A DNA stretch of 5,393 nucleotides from Dehalococcoidia bacterium. Its GTDB lineage: Bacteria > Chloroflexota > Dehalococcoidia > UBA2979. Below the pieces are notes generated by a model that was given only the letters and a program-made list of their open reading frames with translations, made no database searches and was not told where the DNA came from. Below are positions 1-5,088 of the stretch, one piece after another. The stretch lies in contig JABIST010000147.1 in NCBI GenBank assembly GCA_018700215.1, positions 1-5,393 of the forward strand, read 5' to 3'. The position numbers and the translations under genes are program-made. The number at the start of each line of letters is the position of its first letter. Position 1 is the stretch's first letter.

Positions 1-348
1 GCAGACGGGGTGGACTACCTGGACGGGCTGGATGAGGCTCCCGAGGTGGTGTACCTGGATCCGATGTTTCCAGCACGGCGGAAGTCGGCGTTGCCGGGCC
101 GGGAGTTGCAGGCGTTGGCGCGGGTGGCGGGTCACGGTGAGACCAGGGAGGCGGAGAGGCTTCTGGAGACGGCACTGGCGTCAGGTGCTCGGCGAGTGGT
201 GGTGAAACGTGGGGACGATGGTGCAGCGCTGGCGACGCCCGACGGACGCGGAGCAGACGTGCAGTTCCAGGGGCGAACGGTGCGGTTTGATGTCTATCTC
301 CGGTCTGGGCAGCAGGGTGGGCGAGTGCCGGATGAGGTTGGCGCTTAG
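1..348 (+). CDS. rsmJ: 16S rRNA (guanine-1516-N2)-methyltransferase, RsmJ family, 3' part only
   Basis: This is the C-terminal 115 codons of an RsmJ-like enzyme; the 5' part lies outside the window (E. coli RsmJ is about 250 residues). RsmJ uses S-adenosylmethionine to methylate G1516 of 16S rRNA in the cytoplasm. The open frame runs unbroken from base 1, so the GTG at 10 is most likely an internal valine. Counting from the first codon seen, the diagnostic block YLDPMFP lies at residues 18-24 (the DPMF motif IV that faces the methylated base), followed by KSALPGRE, then VVVKR at 66-70, and a last strand VRFDVYL. All match the order and spacing of the RsmJ C-terminal half. The TAG stop at 346-348 touches the stop codon of the convergent regulator gene. 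It is a housekeeping gene with no evident link to the oxidase locus. The family call is strong; exact substrate position is inferred from the family. Confidence 0.82.
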   Translation, partial: ADGVDYLDGLDEAPEVVYLDPMFPARRKSALPGRELQALARVAGHGETREAERLLETALASGARRVVVKRGDDGAALATPDGRGADVQFQGRTVRFDVYLRSGQQGGRVPDEVGA

Positions 349-840
349 CTAGTCCCGGATACCGAGGCGATCAGGCTGATCATGGCGCTCGATTCCCGGA
401 GGGAGTTCATAGTTTCCTGCTTCGATGGTCTGGTCAGTGAGAGAGAGTGATTCAAGCGTCCACTTGCTGAGTTCGCCGGAGAGTGCGTGCTGGGCGTTGG
501 TCCAAGGGATGTGTAACGGGCAGGCCCGTTCCCAATCGCAGGGACCGCCGCGGAGGACGCACGCGCTGAGTTCGACTGGGCCCTCTGCACCGACGACGAT
601 TTCGAGCAGGGTGATCTCCGAGGGTTCGCGCGAGAGGGTGTACCCGCCATCCGGACCTGAGACGGCCTTCAGGAGTCCTGCGCGTACGAGATTCGCCAGA
701 ATCTGTGGGATATAGCGGACGGGAATGTCCATTGTGGCCGCGATTTCGCGCGCTTTACGCCGCCGCTGTCCGTGGTAACGGGCGACATCGATTGCGGCGC
801 GAACGGAATAATCGCCCTTGCGACCGAGTGTGACCTGCAT
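349..840 (-). CDS. Rrf2-family Fe-S transcriptional regulator
   Basis: A 163-residue cytoplasmic DNA-binding protein of the Rrf2 family (IscR, NsrR and RsrR relatives). The N-terminus MQVTLGRKGDYSVRAAID is the usual Rrf2 opening. A winged helix-turn-helix follows (about residues 28-71), with the recognition-helix segment IPQILANLVRAGLL and the wing SGPDGGY. Cys94, Cys101 and Cys107 form C-x6-C-x5-C, and His110 stands three residues after the last cysteine. This is the same layout as the cluster-ligand region of IscR-type proteins, so it probably binds an Fe-S cluster and senses iron, oxygen, NO or redox state. The ATG at 840 is chosen because GGGAG sits 6 bases upstream and the family N-terminus begins there; the longer frame to 912 would add 24 unconserved residues. 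It is divergent from the oxidase genes, so it is the likely local regulator (inference). Which signal it senses cannot be told from sequence. Confidence 0.9.
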   Translation of the reverse strand: MQVTLGRKGDYSVRAAIDVARYHGQRRRKAREIAATMDIPVRYIPQILANLVRAGLLKAVSGPDGGYTLSREPSEITLLEIVVGAEGPVELSACVLRGGPCDWERACPLHIPWTNAQHALSGELSKWTLESLSLTDQTIEAGNYELPPGIERHDQPDRLGIRD

Positions 841-846
841 TGTCTG

Positions 847-851
847 CTCCC
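847..851 (-). promoter_or_regulatory. Ribosome binding site of the Rrf2 gene
   Basis: GGGAG on the minus strand, 6 bases before the ATG at 840-838. It decides the start in favour of the 163-residue protein over the longer reading frame beginning at 912. Confidence 0.75.
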
Positions 852-879
852 ATCTCAACGTTTCTCTACCGTCATTAAC

Positions 880-910
880 GTTATCAACGATATTGTTTCG
901 AGTTGATAAC
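880..910. promoter_or_regulatory. Perfect 9-bp inverted repeat, candidate operator
   Basis: GTTATCAAC at 880-888 is repeated as its exact reverse complement GTTGATAAC at 902-910, with 13 bases between; the two arm centres are 22 bases apart, about two helical turns. That geometry suits a dimeric regulator touching one face of the DNA. It lies 40-70 bases upstream of the Rrf2 start codon, where it would overlap that gene's own promoter and could also serve the divergent oxidase promoter. Binding by the adjacent Rrf2 protein is inferred. The arms do not match an FNR site, whose half sites point the other way and are only 4 bases apart, nor the IscR or NsrR consensus as I know them. Confidence 0.5.
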
Positions 911-1049
911 AAAACAGTTTCATTATTACTTGAGTGTTGGCGGTGAGGAAACAGTGATTATTTTCTGTACAGGAGTCGAAATCTGGTTTATCGCTCACAG
1001 ATAGTTAGACGAGCTGTTACTACAAAGGTGCAAGGGCTAACTTCGGTTA

Positions 1050-1244
1050 ATGTATCGACGTCCATTTACCACGTTCGACATGTCATGGGCGAAGGTCCTG
1101 GGTCCCACCCGCCTTCGTCCCTTGAAGCGACCGGTGTTCGATGCCGAAATGGTCACGAATGAGAACGATGTAGGTGTCATTCGCATTTACGCGGAACCAA
1201 GAGTTGAACGTGAATTCCGGACCGAGGCGAGGAGGCCCGAGTGA
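1050..1244 (+). CDS. Possible small protein, translationally coupled to the Rieske gene
   Basis: A 64-codon open frame of unknown function, not recognised as any family. The product is basic and arginine-rich (about 11 Arg in 64), with no transmembrane stretch, signal peptide or metal-binding cysteine motif. In favour: its TGA stop overlaps the GTG start of the Rieske gene by four bases (GTGA), a typical sign of coupled translation, and the Rieske gene's strong ribosome site lies inside its last codons. Against: the ATG at 1050 has only a distant AAGGG (13 bases away), the alternative ATG at 1080 has no site, and third-position G/C is visibly lower than in the neighbouring genes. It could equally be the untranslated leader of the operon. 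Confidence 0.3.
   Translation: MYRRPFTTFDMSWAKVLGPTRLRPLKRPVFDAEMVTNENDVGVIRIYAEPRVEREFRTEARRPE
1229..1235 (+). promoter_or_regulatory. Ribosome binding site of the Rieske subunit gene
   Basis: GAGGAGG, 5 bases before the GTG at 1241. It is the best Shine-Dalgarno match in the window and settles the GTG start, which also places the twin-arginine motif near the N-terminus. Confidence 0.8.
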
Positions 1245-1885
1245 CTGAAGAGCATGGAAGCGCGACGGAAAATGTCGTTAGTCGACGGAGATTCATTGAG
1301 GGGCTTGGACTCACAGCCGCGGGAGCCGCGGCCGGTGTGATCATCGGGGTGGCGATTCCTGTTGGTGGGGATGAAGAGGGAACCGACGACGGGCACGATG
1401 AAACCGCCGCGACTCCGGGCGGGACCCCGACGCCTGGCCAGCCCGGTGCAATTCCGGCGGTGGTGACGGCGCACCCGCGGGTGAAGGTTGCGACGCTCTC
1501 GGAGCTTTCGGATGGGGACGTGATCGACTTCAAGTACCCGTCGGAGCAGAGCGCAGTTTCGTTGGTGAAGCTGGGGCGCCGAGCGGACGGGGGGATTGGG
1601 CCGGACGGGGACGTGGTGGCGTTCGGGACGGACTGCACACACATGGGCTGCCCGCTGGCGGGGACGTTCAAGGTTGAGTACGGGATCCTGGGGCCGTGCG
1701 GCTGTCACTTCACGACGTTCGATCTTGGGCGACGCGGGAGCGTGGTACTGGGGCAGGCGACTGAGAATCTGCCGCAGATTCTGCTGGATCTGGATGGGGA
1801 TGACATCTACGCGGTTGGGACTCTGGGAATCCTGTACGGGTTCCGCGACAACCTTGCCGATGCACCGATTGTTGAGGGGATTTAA
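1241..1885 (+). CDS. aioB: Arsenite oxidase-type small subunit, Tat-exported Rieske [2Fe-2S] protein
   Basis: A 214-residue Rieske protein that would pass electrons from the molybdenum subunit to a periplasmic carrier. The N-terminal SRRRFIEGLGLTAAGAAAG (residues 14-32) is a twin-arginine signal followed by a hydrophobic stretch to about residue 41; no clear AxA cleavage site is visible, so it may remain as an anchor. Residues 42-73 are a low-complexity acidic and then Gly/Thr/Pro-rich linker. The Rieske domain holds box I CTHMGC (ligands Cys132, His134) and box II CGCH (ligands Cys153, His156). Cys137 and Cys155 are placed for the disulfide found in high-potential Rieske centres. The segment GQATENLPQ after box II and the end LGILYG match Alcaligenes faecalis AioB closely, which separates it from cytochrome bc Rieske proteins and ring-hydroxylating ferredoxins. 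Box II has Gly154 where AioB usually has Pro. The large subunit starts two bases after its stop. Confidence 0.9.
   Translation: MTEEHGSATENVVSRRRFIEGLGLTAAGAAAGVIIGVAIPVGGDEEGTDDGHDETAATPGGTPTPGQPGAIPAVVTAHPRVKVATLSELSDGDVIDFKYPSEQSAVSLVKLGRRADGGIGPDGDVVAFGTDCTHMGCPLAGTFKVEYGILGPCGCHFTTFDLGRRGSVVLGQATENLPQILLDLDGDDIYAVGTLGILYGFRDNLADAPIVEGI
1874..1879 (+). promoter_or_regulatory. Ribosome binding site of the large subunit gene
   Basis: GAGGGG, inside the last codons of the Rieske gene and 8 bases before the ATG at 1888. It supports that start and tight coupling of the two subunits. Confidence 0.7.
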
Positions 1886-1887
1886 CC

Positions 1888-4374
1888 ATGGCTGGGATGC
1901 CTGCAGAGAATCCAAAAACGAGAGTTCCGCTGCCGCCAGTGGACGCGAAGGTAACGACGACGGCGTGTGAATACTGCCCGGTGGCCTGTGGCTACAAGGT
2001 GTACACGTGGCCGGTAGGGACCGAGGGTGGTCCGAGTGCTTCCGAGAATGCGCTGGGGACCGACTTCCCCGCGCCGCTGCTCAGCGGTCGTTGGCCTTCG
2101 GCGAATATGCACAGCACAGTGACGATTGACGGGATCTTGCAGCACGTGATTGTGCTGCCAGACCCGGACGCGGAGCACGTGAACGTGGGCGGGAACCACA
2201 GCGTGCGTGGCGGCACGCTGGCGTTGAAGTTGTACCGCCCGGATGGCCCGACGCGTGATCGGTTGCAGCATCCGTTGCTGCGGGTGAACGGGACGTTGCA
2301 GACGATTTCGTGGGATGCGGCGATCGACATCATCGCGGAGATGATTGGTCACGTGGTGGAGAACCACGGCGAGCTGTCGATGGGGTTCAAGCACTATTCG
2401 TACGAATACTTCGAGAACAACTACCTGATCACGAAATTCGCGTATGAGGCGATCGGGACCCCGAACGTGGCACCTCACCACAACACGGGGCACGGGACAG
2501 ACACGCCGGGCCTCGACGATTCTGGGGTCGATGCCTTCAGCGCGAGCTACGAGGACTACAAAGAGGCCGACGTGGCGATGATCATCGGCACGGACCCGTA
2601 CGAGACGAAGACGGTCGCATTCACGCAGTGGTTGGCGCCCGGTGGGGCGAAGCTGATCCAGATGGATCCTCGGAAGACGTTCACGGCGGCGTATGCCGAG
2701 AAGAACGGCGGCGTGCATCTGCAGGTGCTGCCGGGGACTGACGCGTGGGCGATTGGTGCGATTGCTCGCTACATCTTGGAGCAGGGTTGGGAAGACTCGG
2801 AGTTCATTGAGAACTACGTGGTGCACGACCGGACTGAGATCGATGAGGATTCAGCGTGGCGCCGGCGTCGCTTTGGCCTGACGTATGCCGAGTGGCAGGA
2901 GGGGGTGCTGAACAACCCCGAGTTGACGCTTGAGGAGGCAGCGAAAATCACGACGGTCCCGGTGGAGAAGCTGCGGTTTGCGGCGGAGCTGCTGGCGAAG
3001 CCGGTGGACGGTGCGATGCCGAAGTCGATGTTGCTCTACGAAAAGGGGTTGTACTGGACTCACAACTACGAGAACACGGCGGTGCTGGGGAACCTCTCGG
3101 TGCTGATTGGTGCTCGTGGGCGGCCAGGCCGGGCGACGTCTCGGATGGGCGGGCACCAGCGTGGTGGCGCCTCGGGTGCGTCGTACCCGAAGGACAAGTC
3201 ACCGACGGAGTTCGAGGGCAACAAGCTGGAGATGGATTGCGATCGGTGGACGGCCGAGGGCAAGACTCGGATGGTCTGGTCGATTGGCAATGACTGGATC
3301 AACGGGTCTGGTGCTTCGCAGTACATGGCGAGCCGGCTGCGCGAGATGACGCGAGAGATCGGGCCGCAGATCACTTCGGCGATTCCGGCGAATGCGATTG
3401 CGGCGCTGAAGGCGCGCGTAGATGCGGGCGGCATGTTCATTGTGCAGAGCGACATCTACACGAACGGGACGACTGAGGTTGCGGACCTGGTGTTGCCGGC
3501 GGCGACGTGGGGCGAGGAGGACTTCGCCCGGAACAACGCGGAGCGGCGGCTGCGTCTCTACGGCAAGTTCATGGATGCGCCGGGTGAGGCGAAGCCGGAC
3601 TGGTGGGCGATTGCTCAGGTGGCGCAGAAGATGGGCTTTGAGGGCTACGACTTCAAGGATTCGAACGAGTTGTTGGAGGCGTACGCGCCGCTGTCTGGCG
3701 GCCGCAAGGACTTCAAACAGCTGGGCGAGTGGACGAAGTCCAAGGGCATCAAGCTCCACGACTGGCTGCGTGAGGCAGGCACCAGTGGGATTCAGACGCC
3801 GGTGGTGATCGAGAACGACGAGCCGACCGGCACGGACCGGTTGCATACGGACATGTCGTTCAAGGGCGGCAAGTCGCGGTTCGTGATCGTCGACTTCGAT
3901 GCGATCAAGGAGCGTAACGAGCTGCTGGGGCCGAACGAGGACGAGGTGTGGGTGATCACGGGGCGGGTGAACCACTTGTGGCAGAGCCTGTACGACGATC
4001 TTCGGAAGCCTCACCTGATCCAGCGTTACCCGGTGGCGTTCCTGGAGATCAGTCCGCAGGACGCTGGGACCTGGGGGATCGAGAGCGGCGACATGGTGGC
4101 TGTTGAGAGCGACCGTGTTCGAACGCAGGACCTTCAGACGAGCTTCGGTGGATTCACGGCGACGGCGTATGTGACTGACGAGGTTGCGCCGGGGCAGGTG
4201 TTCTCGTTCTTCCATTACCCGGGTTCACCGGGGAACTCGGTGGTGACGGGTGATGCCGCATCGACACCGCAGAATCCACGTCAGCCGTTCAAGTTCGGAC
4301 GCGGGAAGGTCACACGGATCGGTTCGACGAACCTAGCGGAGACGATGTCGTTCGTGCCTCGGAACATCGTGTAG
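1888..4374 (+). CDS. aioA: Arsenite oxidase-like large subunit (AioA family), bis-MGD molybdoenzyme
   Basis: The 828-residue catalytic subunit has about the length of A. faecalis AioA (825-826) and aligns with it along its whole length. Cys27, Cys30 and Cys34 (C-x2-C-x3-C, then GYKVYTWP) bind the iron-sulfur cluster. Ser105 in NHSVRGG stands where other DMSO-reductase-family members have the fourth cysteine, as with Ser99 of AioA, so a [3Fe-4S] cluster is expected. No cysteine or selenocysteine is evident as a molybdenum ligand, as in AioA. SRMGGHQ gives Arg419 and His423, two arsenite-pocket residues. Other shared blocks are YEKG (384-387), AERRLRLYGKFMDAPG (551-566), and ERYPMAYLE-like QRYPVAFLE (712-720). 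It has no signal peptide, so it should be co-exported with the Tat-tagged Rieske subunit. Oddity: 196-216 differs strongly from AioA, with Pro207 and Ala216 in place of His195 and Glu203. The family call is firm; arsenite as substrate is uncertain. Iodate reductase IdrA, a sister family, is an alternative. Confidence 0.9.
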   Translation: MAGMPAENPKTRVPLPPVDAKVTTTACEYCPVACGYKVYTWPVGTEGGPSASENALGTDFPAPLLSGRWPSANMHSTVTIDGILQHVIVLPDPDAEHVNVGGNHSVRGGTLALKLYRPDGPTRDRLQHPLLRVNGTLQTISWDAAIDIIAEMIGHVVENHGELSMGFKHYSYEYFENNYLITKFAYEAIGTPNVAPHHNTGHGTDTPGLDDSGVDAFSASYEDYKEADVAMIIGTDPYETKTVAFTQWLAPGGAKLIQMDPRKTFTAAYAEKNGGVHLQVLPGTDAWAIGAIARYILEQGWEDSEFIENYVVHDRTEIDEDSAWRRRRFGLTYAEWQEGVLNNPELTLEEAAKITTVPVEKLRFAAELLAKPVDGAMPKSMLLYEKGLYWTHNYENTAVLGNLSVLIGARGRPGRATSRMGGHQRGGASGASYPKDKSPTEFEGNKLEMDCDRWTAEGKTRMVWSIGNDWINGSGASQYMASRLREMTREIGPQITSAIPANAIAALKARVDAGGMFIVQSDIYTNGTTEVADLVLPAATWGEEDFARNNAERRLRLYGKFMDAPGEAKPDWWAIAQVAQKMGFEGYDFKDSNELLEAYAPLSGGRKDFKQLGEWTKSKGIKLHDWLREAGTSGIQTPVVIENDEPTGTDRLHTDMSFKGGKSRFVIVDFDAIKERNELLGPNEDEVWVITGRVNHLWQSLYDDLRKPHLIQRYPVAFLEISPQDAGTWGIESGDMVAVESDRVRTQDLQTSFGGFTATAYVTDEVAPGQVFSFFHYPGSPGNSVVTGDAASTPQNPRQPFKFGRGKVTRIGSTNLAETMSFVPRNIV

Positions 4375-4388
4375 CGAGGCTACTCGCG

Positions 4389-4448
4389 GGGAATCCGCCT
4401 GGTTGGCGTGGTCTGTGGTTCACAGGCGAACGTCAGCGGCGGATTCCC
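4389..4448. repeat. 11-bp perfect inverted repeat with nested hairpin
   Basis: The arms at 4389-4399 and 4438-4448 are exact complements, 38 bases apart, and one G-U pair could extend the outer end. Inside, 4413-4417 and 4421-4425 form a 5-bp stem with a GTT loop, extendable by one G-U and one G-C pair. It starts 14 bases after the aioA stop. Confidence 0.7.
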
Positions 4449-4449
4449 T

Positions 4450-4492
4450 GAAGATCCCTTGTGAGGTTCCGGGCACAGGGCCGAGGATCTTC
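4450..4492. repeat. 8-bp perfect inverted repeat upstream of mobB
   Basis: GAAGATCC at 4450-4457 pairs exactly with GGATCTTC at 4485-4492. An inner stem, 4458-4463 with 4474-4479, can stack on it, leaving a short bulge on the 3' side and a 10-base loop. It ends 7 bases before GGGAG at 4500-4504, the only Shine-Dalgarno-like site before mobB, so folding could affect access to it. Confidence 0.6.
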
Positions 4493-4516
4493 GAGAGTTG
4501 GGAGCGGGTGCGGCGA

Positions 4517-4999
4517 ATGGCAGAACAGCTCGATCGAATTCCAGTGGTGCGCGTGTCGGGGACCGGCCGGAATGTCGGCAAGACGACGCTGGTGACGCAC
4601 TTGATTTCATGGCTGTCAGCGCGCGGTTATCGCGTGTCGGCGGTGAAGCGGACGCATCATTCGGTGCCACTAGACCGAGCTGGTTCGGATACGGATCAGA
4701 TGGCGGAGGCCGGCGCGAATCGGGTGGCATTTGTTGGCCCTGACGGCGTGGTTGAGCGCTCCGGACCGGCACCACTGGAAGAGGTAGTGGCGCGGCTGAG
4801 CGCAGATGCGGACGTGGTTGTCGTCGAGGGGAACCGGGACGAATCGCTGGGTGTGCAGCTTCATTTGATGGGAGCACCACCGGCACAGGTAGCGATGCGT
4901 GCGGGTGATGGGAAGTTTGAGCGATCAGTTTCTGCGGATGATCTCGCCGAGATTGGTGAGTTCATCGAGCAGGCATTGCTGGTGCCGCTGCCGACGTAG
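4517..4999 (+). CDS. mobB: MobB-like molybdopterin-guanine dinucleotide biosynthesis protein
   Basis: A 160-residue cytoplasmic P-loop protein (E. coli MobB is about 175). MobB binds GTP and assists MobA in turning Mo-molybdopterin into the bis-MGD form used by enzymes of the DMSO reductase family. Visible motifs are VSGTGRNVGKTTL (residues 13-25), a Walker A-like loop with Lys22 and Thr23; VKRTHHSVPLD (43-53) and SDTDQMAEAGA (57-67), which match the E. coli segments IKHTHHDMDVD and KDSYELRKAGA; and VVVVEG (100-105), the Walker B-like strand, as in LILVEGF. The loop has Thr16 where the textbook GxxxxGK pattern begins with Gly. The ATG at 4517 is preferred because family similarity begins just after it; the GTG at 4508 is possible. 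GGGAG at 4500-4504 is 12 bases from the ATG, longer than usual. Its place right after the oxidase suggests it serves that enzyme. Confidence 0.85.
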   Translation: MAEQLDRIPVVRVSGTGRNVGKTTLVTHLISWLSARGYRVSAVKRTHHSVPLDRAGSDTDQMAEAGANRVAFVGPDGVVERSGPAPLEEVVARLSADADVVVVEGNRDESLGVQLHLMGAPPAQVAMRAGDGKFERSVSADDLAEIGEFIEQALLVPLPT

Positions 5000-5007
5000 G
5001 AGTGAGT

Positions 5008-5022
5008 GCCGGCAGGGCCGGC
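5008..5022. repeat. GCCGGC hairpin downstream of mobB
   Basis: Two copies of the palindrome GCCGGC at 5008-5013 and 5017-5022, separated by AGG, can form a compact 6-bp GC stem just after the mobB stop. It stands 19 bases before the terminator stem and may stabilise the 3' end of the transcript. No T-run follows it. Confidence 0.5.
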
Positions 5023-5041
5023 AAGGAGAAGCCCTTTGAGG

Positions 5042-5077
5042 CGCCCGGAGCATGCGATGCGTGGTCCGGGCGTTTTT
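5042..5077 (+). terminator. Rho-independent terminator after mobB
   Basis: CGCCCGGA at 5042-5049 pairs exactly with TCCGGGCG at 5065-5072, followed at once by five T (5073-5077). The 15-base loop contains its own small stem, GCAT/ATGC at 5050-5060. This should end the aioB-aioA-mobB transcript on the plus strand. It lies only 11 bases before the next start codon. Confidence 0.82.
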
Positions 5078-5088
5078 CGTGATGCAGG

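Larger units (their letters stand above)
841..1049. promoter_or_regulatory. Divergent intergenic control region
   Basis: About 200 bases with no convincing gene lie between the Rrf2 start and the first possible ORF of the oxidase operon. Together with the doubtful small ORF up to 1240, the stretch without a certain gene is 400 bases. It is clearly richer in A and T than the coding DNA around it, especially 870-1010, as expected of promoters. It must hold the promoter of the minus-strand regulator and very probably that of the plus-strand oxidase genes. No -35/-10 pair stood out well enough to report on either strand. The strongest element is the inverted repeat at 880-910, listed separately; TAACGTTA at 876-883 is also a perfect 8-base palindrome that overlaps its left arm. 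Confidence 0.6.
4375..4516 (+). other. Structured intercistronic region between aioA and mobB, candidate RNA element
   Basis: This 142-base gap is almost filled by consecutive perfect inverted repeats. The first is CGAG/CTCG at 4375-4386 with a 4-base loop. The second is an 11-bp pair, GGGAATCCGCC at 4389-4399 and its complement at 4438-4448, which encloses a smaller hairpin CTGTG-GTT-CACAG at 4413-4425. The third is an 8-bp pair, GAAGATCC at 4450-4457 and GGATCTTC at 4485-4492, which can enclose a further 6-bp stem (4458-4463 with 4474-4479, one G-U pair). No T-run follows any stem, so it is not a plain intrinsic terminator. A long in-frame extension of mobB to 4403 crosses the region, but its residues match nothing in MobB. 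A cis-acting RNA controlling mobB, or an RNA processing or stability element between the genes, is possible. Confidence 0.45.

Noticed and set aside
880..910. FNR or CRP type binding site
   Set aside because: The half sites read ATCAA then TTGAT, which is the reverse order of an FNR box, and the 13-base spacer is too long.
841..912. 24-residue N-terminal extension of the Rrf2 protein
   Set aside because: Family similarity and a good GGGAG site both place the start at 840, and the extension would read through the inverted repeat and probable promoter.
1187..1915. Minus-strand open frame opposite the Rieske gene
   Set aside because: The plus-strand frame has a Tat signal and complete Rieske boxes; the minus-strand product is low-complexity and unrecognisable.
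1882..2826. Minus-strand open frame of 314 codons opposite aioA
   Set aside because: It is a shadow of aioA: the G/C-rich third positions of the real gene suppress stops on the other strand. The product is an Arg/His/Val-rich sequence with no recognisable domain.
3199..4215. Minus-strand open frame of 338 codons opposite aioA
   Set aside because: Same cause: Leu/Arg/His-rich translation, no family resemblance, no ribosome site of note, and full overlap with a well-conserved gene.
1241..4374. Assignment as iodate reductase IdrAB or as ArxA
   Set aside because: IdrAB loci are known with two peroxidase genes (idrP1, idrP2), and none is visible; ArxA systems lack an AioB-type Rieske partner. 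The Rieske sequence matches AioB closely. IdrA cannot be wholly excluded because of the altered pocket.
4403..4516. Upstream extension of mobB by 38 codons
   Set aside because: MobB homology begins just after the ATG at 4517, and the extension consists of translated inverted repeats.
4375..4516. Direct call of a Moco riboswitch
   Set aside because: Position and size are suggestive, but I could not match the conserved core of the motif by eye, so it is left as an unnamed structured region.
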